Assembly (NCBI RefSeq): GCF_921293095.1
Contig: NC_060254.1
Location: 5,456,001-5,520,000, forward strand
Source of the DNA: Ischnura elegans
Lineage: Eukaryota > Arthropoda > Insecta > Odonata > Coenagrionidae
Direction: 5' to 3'
Length of the DNA: 64,000 nt
Positions within the stretch are counted from its first letter, which is position 1. Each line of letters begins with the position of its first letter. The notes beneath the pieces are model-generated. The model searched no databases. It was not told the origin of the DNA and saw nothing but the letters and a program-made list of their open reading frames with translations. A program made the translations under genes and the position numbers. Shown here piece by piece: positions 42,151 to 53,000 of the stretch.

Positions 42151-42300
42151 TTCACGCAGCAGATTTCGATATACTACATGACGTACCACTATAAAAGGAA
42201 GGAAAGCATACCACAAGAAAAGAAAGCAAGGTGTGAAATTGTGGGTTAAAAAACCGCTTTTTCTTGTTTTCGGATTTTGTTCTGTAAACTGCCGTACCAA

Positions 42301-42500
42301 TTCAGGGGCGGATTCAGGATTTCTTTCTGGGAGGGGCACAAGCAAGGCCGTATCCAGGATTTTGTTCAAGGGGGGGGGGCACAAGGATACCTCGTCATAC
42401 AAAACGAACGAAATGATAATGGGACCGTATTAAAAATCTAGCATATTTTTAAGGGTCTGGGGGGGCACGTGCCCCTGTGCCCCCCCTGGATCCGCCTATG
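42301..42500. mobile_element. hAT-like 200 bp MITE, copy 1
   Basis: It starts CAGGGGCGGATTCAGG (after TT) and ends GGATCCGCCTATG. CGTACCAA (42293-42300) and CGTACCAC (42501-42508) look like an 8 bp target duplication with one mismatch. It is the reverse complement of the 200 bp insertion at 45141-45340, sharing GGAGGGGCACAAGCAAGGCC, TATCCAGGATTTTGTTC and AATGGGACCGTATT-like words. No coding. Confidence 0.8.
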
Positions 42501-42759
42501 CGTACCACCCTATCTGTAAGGGGTACTCATTGATTGCGTGAATCGTTCAGGAGCAAAAAGGGTCGAACCGATTCTCACCCTATCTCACGTGGAGGGGAGG
42601 GGGTACTGGCAAGTATCACGTCATTTTTTCCGCAAGAAACAGCGTAAAATTGTAAGAAAACTGGGTGGAATTGAGCAAAACGTGTTCCTTTATTAAACTA
42701 GTTAAATTATATTTTTTGTGGGAATTTTCAAAGATGGCCAAAGAGTGAACACCAGTATG

Positions 42760-43735
42760 TTCGAATTGATGAGTGGAAGAAAGGATTCATTTGCGTTCAT
42801 TCAGAAGACAGTATTCCATTGCGCGCCTTGTGACCCCATTTCGGCCTCTATTCCTTAGCTACGATTCTAGTCACACCCTTGAGAACATGAGAAATCAGTT
42901 TCTTGACCGTAGACTGACATCTGATGGAGTAAACGTTTCCAGTGACTTCGTCAAGTTACTCTACCGACAGCAGGAAAACAGTGAAAACATGTCAAGAACT
43001 TGAATTTCAAAACTGTCTACCTCTCTGCGATAGAGTAAATGACTCTGAAGATTGCAAATCACTGTTGCTTATCAGGAAACTCAATAACATTTCTAAGGGC
43101 CATGAAACTCCTGCAACGCAACCGGAAGATCTTCTCGAGATATTAAGTAGACCTATTCCAGGTAAGGTTACTGAAAAAGTGTTTGTCGACTGATTAATTA
43201 TTTGGTAGTTAATTAATTAATCAACAAATTTCCCCAAGTGACCATCGCTTATATATATTTGAAATATACTATATGAGAGAAGCTGCAGTAGCTTTCGTGG
43301 CGGGTTACCTAGTCCGAATCGCAGAGGAGAGAACTGAATGTATAGGGTGTCTGGAACCTCTCGCCGCATGTCAAAAAAGTGCTCCCTCACTGTTATTAGT
43401 GAATCATTTGAATAGATCATAATCCTAGCAAAAACTTTATATTTTCTCAGTGTAAGCAGTGCGCAAACTTGACAGCAAAATTTTATATTCGGGCAATACT
43501 CTTTCTGCAACGCCAGCTATTGAAGAGCAATTACTGGCATTCATTTTACCAAGATTTCGGAAGGAATTTGCTTGTAAACAATTCACAAACCCGGTATTGC
43601 TTCGTGTAATATTACAAAAATGTTTGGGGCCACTTCTGGACAATTGTGCTAATAAAGAAACGGACACTATAACAGGACCTGCGTTTAGGAAAATATCACT
43701 TTGTCGGAAATTCCTATAATTTTGAAAACATTATT
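42760..43735 (+). pseudogene. Transposase remnant, P-element/THAP9-like C-terminal region
   Basis: A run of frames can be chained: NQFLDRRLTSDGVNVSSDFV at about 42880-42950, LEFQNCLPLCDRVNDSEDCK near 43000-43060, then in another frame REAAVAFVAGYLVRIAEE with TECIGCLEPLAACQKSAP (43275-43380), and PAIEEQLLAFILPRFRKEFA at about 43513. 'YVAGYL...C..CL' with a following C-terminal all-alpha stretch resembles the C-terminus of P-element/THAP9 transposases. At least three frameshifts or stops break it. The identification is tentative, as hAT or another domesticated family cannot be excluded. Confidence 0.45.
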
Positions 43736-44220
43736 CCGTGAAAAATACCAAAAATTAAAGGCCAAAATTAAATAAATATGGTAAATGTTAGCATAATCAC
43801 GAAAAGAGAACTAATTTTGACAAAAATCGCGTCTGTTTCAAATGTTCGCCATTCATTCCCATACGAATTTTGTTCTCAAAACAGCGCCAGCGGCGACAAC
43901 TGGAACTAACTCCAGACATGCTCATTCTGGCCGTTTAAGGCTCACGTTGGACGGCCTTATTACCGCGTATGTCCCAAGAATCCTTATTGCGGCATATAAC
44001 GATATGGGCCGGTTTCTGTTCTGCGCCATTCAAAACGAATAGAGTTGTACAGTTCATAACAATTAATCGCTCTTCATGACCGATTCTCTAATGACGTCAC
44101 AGCTCTTGTTGCCAATCTCTCCGTTCCTGACCACTAGATAAAAACAGTGCAAATGAACGGAACCATTAAACTAGAACTCTGTGTTGGTGAACGAGCCAGT
44201 CCCGAAAGATTCGTTCAAAT
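43736..44220. other. Intergenic DNA, short palindromic words
   Basis: TTCGTTCAAATGAACGA at 44211-44227 is a near-perfect palindrome, and ATGAACGG lies 60 bp before it. Such words occur in the ends of some MITEs, but no complete element is visible. A 66-codon frame at 43842-44042 has no motif. Confidence 0.3.
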
Positions 44221-44227
44221 GAACGAG

Positions 44228-44940
44228 CTGGAAGGTGTCTGCTGGAAGGGTGGGATGGGGAGAAGAGGGGAAAGAGGGGGGGTAAGGAGGGGAAGCGGCT
44301 GTTGAGTTTTTCCAGGAGAGAAGAGCAACAAACTCGACTCAAAACCCACCCACCCACCAGCAGGGGGACGACGACGCCGCGAAAAATAAAAGAGCATCGG
44401 GGAGCGCGCAGAATACGGGAAGGGGGTGGGGGGAGGAAATCTTTGGCTGTGCGGGAGGGGGGGGGGAGGGATGGGCTGTAATTGAGATTGCGTGTCTAAT
44501 GAGCGGTCGTAACAGTGCGCCTTCTTTTATTCACTTGTTCATTTTTTTATCCCTCCCCTCACTGCGAATTGGTCCAAAAGGTTTGAGGGTGGAAATGGGG
44601 GGGGGGGGCAGGAACCTCCCCTCACCCCTTTCCCCTCCTGCAAATTTATCTGAATCGCGCGCAAAATTTTCGAGAGCGGTGTTTCGGTCGTGGAATGCGC
44701 TGCTGCCATCTGTGGAGTCGACTCGCAATGTCTCAATCAAGACTTCCTCTGTGGATACGCGCACGTACGCGACTACAGTGAGTGTATATATGTGTATAAA
44801 AAAAGAGGAGGGATGCTCTCTTGGTTTGAGTGCGTTGCCGGCGGAGAGGGAGCGAGTCTTACACAGATATTCCCCTTCCAAAGAGCTCACCAGACGAATG
44901 GGTTGCAAGGAAAGCGGCTCAAAAAGGATACCTCGACACT
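44228..44940. other. GC-rich, G-run island
   Basis: Purine/G runs at 44228-44300 and 44420-44470, a CCACCCACCCACC run at 44344-44356, and a GC-rich CpG stretch at 44680-44780. Frames crossing it (44499-44978 +, 44531-44908 -) have no recognisable domain. It could be a promoter of an unseen gene. The sequence ends where MITE copy D begins. Confidence 0.35.
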
Positions 44941-44944
44941 ACAA

Positions 44945-45688
44945 TAGGGTGGTTTCCTATTATTTTTTTATTGCCTAAATCGAAAGATTATTACTCCTGG
45001 AGTGCGCATTTCACGCTCTTAGATTTTCGAATGACGATATCTATTTTTCGTGATTAAATGAAAAGTGAAAAATTTCAAGCGCGCGAAAACGCGACGGCTA
45101 AGTAGGAACGATGGGAAAAGTCCGTGTGACGTGTTACTACCATAGGCGGATCCAAGGGGGGGCACGAGGGCTCGTGCCCTTCCCCCCCAGACCCTCAAAA
45201 ATATACAAGATTTTTAATACGGTCCCATTATCATTGCGTTCGTTTTGTATTACGGGGTATCCTTGTGCCCCCCCAGAACAAAATCCTGGATACGGCCTTG
45301 CTTGTGCCCCTCCCAGAAAAAAATCCTAGATCCGCCCCTGATTACTACCTTATCAAACGAAGGAAACTTCCCGACCTTAGACAATTTTAATGTGTGATTA
45401 TTAGGAGATGTTTCCCTGAGCTCCGTGACTCATGCATGCATTGGTAATCTCAGGCGATGTAAAACTCCTATCCACTCGTATAGAATCTAGGTCCCTGTGA
45501 CGTCACGTGGAGTGGAATCGCATGGGCGCCAATCTGACCTTTTTCAAATGAGGTTAAAATTGACCGTTGCCATTCGTCTAAACTGGGATTTCTAAAACCA
45601 AATAATTTGTATATTATGAATACACTAATGGTGGGTAATGAATCGCAATCAATGCATTTCGTTTTCTTTGATGAAGGAAACTACCCTA
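44945..45688 (+). mobile_element. TAGGGTGG-ended MITE, copy D, with a nested hAT MITE
   Basis: The left end TAGGGTGGTTTCCTATTA and right end GGAAACTACCCTA are both intact. The middle is interrupted by the 200 bp hAT-like insertion at 45141-45340. Without it the element would be 544 bp, about 110 bp shorter than copy A. The missing piece is the segment between GTGTGACGT and ATTACTACCTTATC that other copies carry. Confidence 0.85.
45141..45340. mobile_element. hAT-like 200 bp MITE, copy 2, nested in MITE copy D
   Basis: It starts CATAGGCGGATCC and ends GATCCGCCCCTG. Flanks GTTACTAC (45133-45140) and ATTACTAC (45341-45348) form an 8 bp target duplication with one mismatch. It is 200 bp like the copy at 42301-42500 and is in the opposite orientation. 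Confidence 0.85.
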
Positions 45689-45699
45689 TTATTAATGTG

Positions 45700-46110
45700 C
45701 CATTAAATATTCTGGTGTTGATACAAAATCGTCGGCTGAAGTAAAATATCAAGCAAGCACACGGGATCCACGGCACAAATATTTAATCAGTGAAGTAAAT
45801 AAATTAAAAAGGAAAGCTGCGCCACTAGCGAAACACTGTTACGAAGGAAAAGAGAGAACTATGTACACAGTTTTTAGATGTGTAAGGGTAGGAGCCGATA
45901 GAGACTCGGAGTCTACGGGCTAGGCTTTGAATGACGAAATGATTGAGAAAAAAAATTATCTTTCAGAAGGAGAGCATCATCTTAGGGCATCATTATACAT
46001 ATTTCTAGGTTCGACAGAAACGAGGAGAGATGCTTTGCGGATATGACGGACATGCATAGGAATTCGTTTACTCCTCCGAACAATGGTGGGTTTAAACGTA
46101 CTCAGAATGC
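45700..46110 (+). mobile_element. CR1-like LINE RT remnant (subfamily B)
   Basis: Broken sequence reading in pieces AWDPRHKYLISEVNKLKRKA (45762-45826), AKHCYEGKERTMY, then FLGSTETRRDALRI and RNSFTPPNNGG at 46005-46090. The last two match the family words ISRSNRSDKLREIFCR and GNSFSPRTIKD in the 16.4 kb copy. It starts just after MITE copy D. Confidence 0.5.
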
Positions 46111-46516
46111 GGGACTCAGCTGTCAAATTACTGCTGTGTGAACACTTATTTCCTTCATTTCAAATAACGGTTAACACGTATATACCACACGCCTATCGAG
46201 TGGACTTGTATTCTTGAAGTGACACAAATATGAGTTGGTTGGAGGCCAAGGGGTACAAGTGATTCATTTCTCAGCGGAGTTGGGTAAAGTTCATTGTTAA
46301 AATAAATACGCAAAAAATGGTTGCCAAGGGAAACGAGTGAGTCTGCTCTGTGCTGGCATCGAGTGGGAAATCAAATGCACTAATTAGCATCTAATTGATC
46401 TCGTTTGTTTTCTAATCCTAATTTCTGTGCGTAACTGCGTATGGAAAAGAGAAATCACTTGTACCCCTTGGCTTCAAACCCACAAAACTTTAGAAAATAA
46501 TATATCGGCTATATAT
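46111..46516. other. Intergenic DNA, nothing recognised
   Basis: GAGTGGACTTGTATTC and AAGGGGTACAAGTGATT / AAATCACTTGTACCCCTTGG (46247-46265 and 46451-46470) form a separated inverted pair about 200 bp apart. This may outline a small inverted-repeat element around 46245-46475. Confidence 0.4.
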
Positions 46517-46517
46517 T

Positions 46518-46614
46518 CCCAAACTTCTGCTTACAATTTAACCTTACTCTTTTATAATTTTACCTCTATTAAAATTATAAAAGAATAATGTAAAATTGTA
46601 AGCAGAAGTTTGGG
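46518..46614. repeat. Hairpin with 45 bp arms
   Basis: Left arm 46518-46562 and right arm 46570-46614 pair with three mismatches around a 7 nt CCTCTAT loop. Outer words are CCCAAACTTCTGCTTACAAT and its complement. It is AT-rich inside. No coding potential. Confidence 0.85.
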
Positions 46615-47960
46615 TTGAGTGGCAGCCAACAGTTCGCGCGCCTCTCTTCATTAATATTCGTAGCATTCCGTTTCGAATGGAATTAATATTGAAATTAAAC
46701 AGATGAGAAGAGAAGGTGATACTGATAAAACGGGTTTATGGCGATCCAATGGACCCACCGATGAGTACTATGCAAAGGTAAAGAAAGTGAAGGCGAAGTG
46801 GGAGAGAGCACACCAACACCGATGGTGAAACACGGCCGTGTGCGACGAGACAGTGGTGAGAAAAATGCCAGAAGAAGAAGTCAAGCGAAAGGAACCGAGA
46901 GTGTATTTCTCGAAATAAGAAGACAAAGGCGAGAAGGGGGATCAGGTCTCGAGAAATTTAATGGTGTATGAGGGAGAAGTGCGACTCCATTGAGATAATT
47001 ACATACCTCCCTCCTAGCGTAAAGGAATCGAAATCATAACCGAGTTATTTTACTGAGACGAATGACAGAAAAGGCGAAGTTCAGCAGGAGAGGCGGGTTT
47101 CCGACTTTAGACTTTAAAATCATTCATTTCCCACTGAAATCAACCATAGCATAGTTCGTGGACAACCACGGATGAATATACGAGAACAATGCATGGTGAA
47201 TAGAATAGCGTAAAACGTTCTGATTTTGTACCATGAATATCTCTAATGTCTGGACGCGATGATGATGGAGCGGAAGCTTTGCAACTCGTGTTGTCAACAC
47301 TTTATTAAATTGTAGACATTACGAAATCAAATGTTTCCCTTAATTCTATTCCACATGTTTTTACACAATACCATTGAATATTAGCTGATTTTGTCCATTG
47401 TTGACTGATTTTGAAATGTAATATCGGTGATGTTGGTTAACATGAATCGGGTTTTTTACGTTTTAATTCATGCAAAGTGATTGTGCGCGTGACCGTCCGG
47501 AAAAATTCATTTTTCGAGGTACCTCATTTTTCAATCACTCAAAGCTATTCATGTACTAATATTATTATTATAACGATACGTCGGCGATTTTTCATTATCG
47601 GTGTAGAATTTATTCTTTATGAGTAATCATTAAAGCAAATCTTTTTTTCGACTATGATAGAGAATAGAAAATAGTTTACATTAGGCAATGACGGTATTAC
47701 AACTTGTACTACGGATGTGCTGTAGCCAAGTGGAATTATTATTTTTTCATAAATAATTTTAAGAGACATTCTGAGGAGATGGAGAAACAAATGTTCCTAC
47801 TGAACGGATTTTTATGAATTGAATGTTTTTTTATTCGTGAACAAATATTTATATTTTAAATATATTTTTACAGATATATCGAAATAAAGGGATGCACTCG
47901 AGGATGTCTGCCTGGCTGCGCAGCCTGTTTTTTTCTGTAATCACCGGTCTTCCTGCACAG
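46615..47960. other. Intergenic DNA upstream of the GC island, nothing recognised
   Basis: A purine-rich part at 46690-47010 has broken frames only. The AT-rich part at 47280-47880 has no recognised repeat. Confidence 0.35.
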
Positions 47961-49649
47961 TGAGTGGAGAGCGCTTGGAGAGTGGAAGAATGGAAAGCAA
48001 GTGGCCTTCCCCCCCCCCTTCTCCCCCCACCATCCCCCTTCCCCCGTAGTAAACTGAGGGAGGGGGGGGAGGCTGGATGAGGAGATGAAGTTGCAACGGC
48101 CCCGAGAGGGGAGGTGGGCGGGGCTTAGAGAACCCCCCCACCCCCCCTTTCCCCTCCTCCCCCTCCACTCTCCTGTCATGCGAAGGCATCGCACGCCGCC
48201 GCTCCGACAACACGTCTCAATCGAGCCACGCCGTGGCACGGCTTAGCACGCGTGTCTGTGCGTGCCAAACTCCCAAGCAACTCTCATTAAACTTGTGCCT
48301 TAAGTGTTACCGTGTGACATTATTGCCATAGCGTCGTTCCCGTGCGTGACTTCAGTGAGTGTCTTTTCCACCGAGCGTGTTCCGTGCTCAGCATCTGCGA
48401 ACGAGGCGGATAAAAAGTCTCCTCTGTGGCGAACGGCCGAGTGTTTTAGCCTTTATTGTTGGGAGTCCGTGTCTCCTGTCGTAATCATTGAAGAGAAGAA
48501 GGCCTTTAAGACGTCTTTACGGAGTGATTTCCTCGCGAAAAGCAGAGGAGAGGGCCTTTAGAGATCAGCAGCGAAGATTTCGCGTCCCGCTCTGAGTTTG
48601 CTCGTTCCCCAGTCGCCGCGTCGGAATCCGGGCAAAGAATAGAACAACGTCTCCCGCACGAGGCCGAGAATAGCAGGGGACGAAGCGAGCGTCCCATCCT
48701 CTCCTCCCGTGGTCGGAGGCGACAGCGCAGGCAGCCGCCGAAGGCGACCCGCCGAACTCCCTGCAGACGATGGGAGAAGCTGCTGCTGCTGAGGGACTGC
48801 TGTGAAAGTGGAGGCCAGAGGCCATGGAACACGATAAATGACACCGATCCAGTGTGGCGGGGGACGTGCCTGGATGCTGTAGAGCCCCGATTCCCCGAGT
48901 GACTCCACTTTCATCTCTTCTTCACCCAGTTTTCGCTCTGGTTCAGTGAAGGAAATCTGTTTTGGAAGTGTATTTAGAGGGAAGCTGAAGCTTAGTGAAA
49001 TCTAAACTCCAAAGGAATAATTCCAGTGAACGATTCTGTTTCTTGTCCATGCTACAGAATCGTGTCTTGAGCTTCTTCTTGTCCGGGAAGTCCTTTGCTG
49101 CTGCCTAGGGAGGCAGAGCGTGATTGGAGTGTCGTGGAAGTGTCTGGAACCCTGGAAGTGTGCTCCTGCTGGGGCGAAGGAAGAGGAATATACGTACTCA
49201 TCCATCCCCCTCTGATATCATTACATCTGTTTTCCCGCTGTCACTGGTAAATAGTACTGTGTTAAGCCCTTGAATAGAGGAGGACCTCTGTAAAGACCTC
49301 CGTTTGAATTGCTAAATTGAATTAACACTGCTGTATACGTGTCTTGAGGCGATGCTAGGCGAAGTTCCGTGAATGCGGGAATCGTCGAAGTGAATGAAAT
49401 CTCTTCTCGAAGTGTCTTTCGACCATGATAAGTTTCACGGAAGAATCTGTCCGCTGACGTGAGGACCCATCCCGTTCTCGTTGGGGAAATCCGTCCAGCT
49501 GCACCGAGTGTCAACACGTGTGAGGCAGCAGACAGTTGTGTGAACGAAATTTGTGCCTAGAAAGAGAGAGGTCGTGTCACTCTCGGCTGTTGACGCACCG
49601 TAACCAGGGGGGCGTGGTGGCCATGGGTGGCAGTGAGTGAGCAAGCACC
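47961..49649 (+). promoter_or_regulatory. GC-rich, transposon-free upstream region of the GAS1-like gene (promoter/5' UTR candidate)
   Basis: C/G runs at 47990-48180 are followed by 1.4 kb of CpG-containing sequence that carries none of the repeats common elsewhere. A start-site-like TCAGTG lies at 48351-48356 in GTGACTTCAGTGAGTG; no TATA box stands out. Several short ATG frames occur, so the true 5' UTR may be spliced. GCAGTGAGTG at 49631-49640 resembles a splice donor, but it lies just before the main ATG and is more probably not used. All promoter statements are inference from position and composition. Confidence 0.4.
49623..49640 (+). CDS. Five-codon upstream ORF
   Basis: ATG GGT GGC AGT GAG TGA, ending 9 nt before the GAS1-like ATG. 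The first ATG has GGCC before it and G at +4, a fair initiation context. If transcribed, ribosomes would meet it first, so it could reduce translation of the main frame. Confidence 0.3.
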   Translation: MGGSE

Positions 49650-50066
49650 ATGCACCGCACCATGGTGCTGATCGTGGTTCTAGCGGCCGCCGCCTGCTTC
49701 TTCTCCGCGGCTGCTGAGACGTCGTCGGAGGAGCGGGAACGAAGGCACCACCGTCACCAGCGGTACCGGCACCGCGGCGCGCCCGAGTCGTCGCCGTTCC
49801 TGCCTCCCGCCGCTGGTTCCCGTGGCAACGGAGGCGAGATCATGTGCGAGGAGGCCAAGATGAAGTGCGCGTACCGCGAGGGGTGCGGAGAGGCACTGCA
49901 GAGGTTCGTGGCCGCGTGTTCGGAGATCGCCATTGGCACGCGTCTGGGGCGCACGCGAGGACGCGGCGAAGACGATGACGAGGAGGAGATGCCGGCGTGC
50001 TCGGAGCCGTGTCAACACGCGCTCATTGCGCTCACGTCCACCGAGGAGGGACAGGCGCTCATCACC
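49650..50066 (+). CDS. Gas1-like: GAS1-like / GDNF-receptor-like protein, first coding exon
   Basis: 139 codons. Residues 1-22 form a signal peptide (MHRTMVLIVVLAAAACFFSA, then AA). Residues 24-45 are acidic, then very basic (RRHHRHQRYRHR). Residues 66-121 hold six cysteines (66, 73, 79, 90, 117, 121) in the spacing C-x6-C-x5-C-x10-C, then C-x3-C after an acidic DDDEEE insert. This is the pattern of the first GDNF-receptor/GAS1 domain. The exon ends QALIT at a phase-0 GTGAGT donor (50067), where the family usually continues with a CDC motif. Known relatives are GPI-anchored or secreted modulators of Hedgehog or GDNF-type signalling; that role is inherited, not shown. The start is the first ATG (ACC before it), with a second in-frame ATG at codon 5 in a perfect ACCATGG context. 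The following exons are not in view. Confidence 0.78.
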
Positions 50067-50072
50067 GTGAGT
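50067..50072 (+). other. Splice donor of GAS1-like exon
   Basis: ATCACC followed by GTGAGT; the intron phase is 0. Reading on past it gives a stop 18 codons later, with no cysteine pattern, which supports splicing here. Confidence 0.7.
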
Positions 50073-53000
50073 ACTCAACAGACGCACCTCAACATTCACT
50101 TGTCAAACACTCGCATCGTTTAATTGTCGAATGCTTCGTGGCAACTCTTGGGCCTGTGCATTGATTATTACACTCTTGTTGTGAGCGATTCTTTTCGACA
50201 TTAAAAAGCTTATTCTCAACCAGCTAATGAATGAACCAGAACTGATGATTTCGTGGACGATTGAATTGAAATCTCGCGTGTTTTACTTGAAACTTTTGAG
50301 AGAACGGATGAATGAGAAAGGTTTTCTTTCTTTCATAGTGCTATGACCCTGGCCACAACCCCTTAGCTGAACCGGACTCGATTAGGGATGGAATTTGGGG
50401 GAGACGGGCTAAGGGGGTTGTGGCAAGGGTCACAACATTAGTAACTCATCCTTATCTTCTGCCCACCATCCAGGGTATCAATAATTATCCGATGGAAAAC
50501 CCGAATAGCTTATATCAAGGCGTTAGCTTCTTGTAGTGTCATCTGCATTCGCTCCATTTTAGCCAATATTTGTTCATCAGTCCTTTTGGTCGTCCTGTTC
50601 CGAAAATACAAATTTGAAATTGTCCCACGAGATGTCAGTCTTAGATGGAGTACTCGTGTTAATCCTTCATCATAATATTACTCTGCTCCCATTAACCCTC
50701 ATGGCCGCAGGAAGCGAACGTTTTGTAAGTGTGTGCAGACTGCTGCAGTCAATGCGTCGTTGTGGTTCGTTCGAACATCTCTTCCCACCTATTCGCCCTT
50801 TCTTATCTCCTGGGCCGTTTCTTTCGTGAGAGAGAATAGAGGCCCGACCACCAATTTTGATAATATTCGATTGTTGTGTGTGAATTTAATGAGTGAGGAG
50901 TAACTTTTTCCCGTTTTTCGATCCATGATCCATTGCCTTTTAACAATTTTGCTCCATTTTTGTGACGAATTGCCAATGAGAAATGTATTGGTTGAGAGCT
51001 GGTTGGGTTGAGTCGTGGTCGAGTTGGTTTACAGCCGTCAGCATTGAAAATGCCAATCAATGAATTTATACGACGCCCAACCGCAACGCAGCTACACGTG
51101 CTTTGAAAACTAGCACAAACATATTGAGCTATCGGTACAGAATTAAACCTTAACAATGAATTATCTTGTGATTTTCAGTATTCAATGAATACATCGCGGA
51201 AATCTGGAATAGTTTTATCACATAATTCCTATAGAAGTGTTTTTATGGTATGATTATTTGCCTTCATGAAAAAATATAGAACTGACAAAGAATGGTTTCT
51301 TTTCTTAACTTTTCTAGCGTTGAATAATTTTTAGAAATATATTTTATGCAAATTTTTTTTCAACTTTGTCATCTGGGTCATGTTGTACAATTTAATTCCT
51401 GATGATAAATTGGCGGAATGTTGACTCGAGGAAAGAGAACATAATTTGTGTTAACCAACCCTCAATAATATTGGTCTAGAATTTCCCCATTATGATTATT
51501 ATCTGTGATGTAGCCATTCAAAGTTATTGGCAGCTCCGAAGAGCAGTGAAGATTTCTTGGCTTACACATAGTGTCCACGTATGCGTAAGATTTTCCATAT
51601 TTCCATATGGAAGTAGAAGTGGAAAATCCAACTGCAGAGTGTGACACCCGAAACATCGACACTTCCATCGTGCACCACGAAAAAAACATACGCAAATGAG
51701 TAATGCATCTAAAATTACAATCTCCACAATTGAAAGTTGGCCGTCTGGTCGGTGTTATACTTTTATGATGACTTTCCGAATTTTAATGAAGTATAGCCTT
51801 ATCCAACGTTTCTTTAAGTTTTGGTAGATCTTATGGGCTCAAACCTCTCTTTAATGCAAAGACAATTGATTCCGTCAAATATTCCGTGGAAAGTAAAGAA
51901 ACAAGCAAGAGGACATTCCAGTTCAGGAGAAACCATTTTCTCAGCGAAGAGTACGGCCTCGGGCAATTTATCTTCTTTCAAACCGTACGCGCAGGCCGTT
52001 TATTTTATGGGAAGTAATCGCTAATTCTTCCTTCTTATTTATTATACATTCACCAATTCATTCTTTCGTGTCCCGAGATTGATATTGGCTCATGACGTCG
52101 TTTAAGAATTAAACTTCGCGCCCGAATTTCAATTGTTAGAACGTTCCTTTAATTTGCGACTGGTTTAAACAACAGCGGACATCATCGGGCTTTTTTTATG
52201 ACATTTTAAGTGAAGGTCGCGCACAAAGTTCAATTCTGAAATAAACCACGGATTTCCACAGAGTTGAGGCCGAAAGTTACGTTATTATATTTATTACTTA
52301 CAAAAATTGAGGTAGACAAAAAATAAGGTAAAAAATACCAATACATTTGTGATAAATACAACTGCTTTCCATCAAAGTCTCCTAAAAATTATATAAAACT
52401 ACGAAAAGTGCTTTTCCTACTTGGAAATTGTAAGGCATGGGAAAAGTGGCTAGTAGTGTTCTCTGCGGGAGAATATGGCATCAAGAGGTCTGAATGATTA
52501 AGCGAAAGCCAGGAAAGATGCACCCACAAAACATTAGCTGTAGTTTTAGATGACTACCCGCTACTGTGATCGCCAAATCTTTCCTTTTTTGGCGAAGCAT
52601 GTAATAAAGTAAACGATGAGATACTGCGGGTGAAATCGCAGAATTGGCGAAGAGAAGAAGACATTTGCGATAACCCTTTTTACTCACTATATCGTCTTGA
52701 AATTTCCAGCTGTTGGCAGGCTGTTATCAAAATTTTAATCTGAATATACGAGATAAGTGCATTAAACACAACAGGTCCTTTACTTATTACGGGGTATTTA
52801 AAGAAAAATGTAAATAAAGAGATCACAAAGACGAGGCTTTCGTTTGATTTGTGTCTGGGAAATGTACGTGAATTAAATGCGAAACCCACAGTTTCGGATC
52901 TATTTGCAGAAAAGTTTTGGATCCATATACTATGTATGTTTTTATTTCCTGCACATCTATTTTCTTTTAAATTCTCAACAATTTTTCACATAATCAGGAG

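Noticed and set aside
47868..48239. Minus-strand frames of 123 and 90 codons in the G/C-run region
   Set aside because: Gly/Pro/Arg-rich output of homopurine/homopyrimidine DNA; no domain.
49680..50099. 139-codon minus-strand frame opposite the GAS1-like exon
   Set aside because: Shadow of the GC-rich exon on the other strand; the cysteine pattern, signal peptide and donor all support the plus strand.
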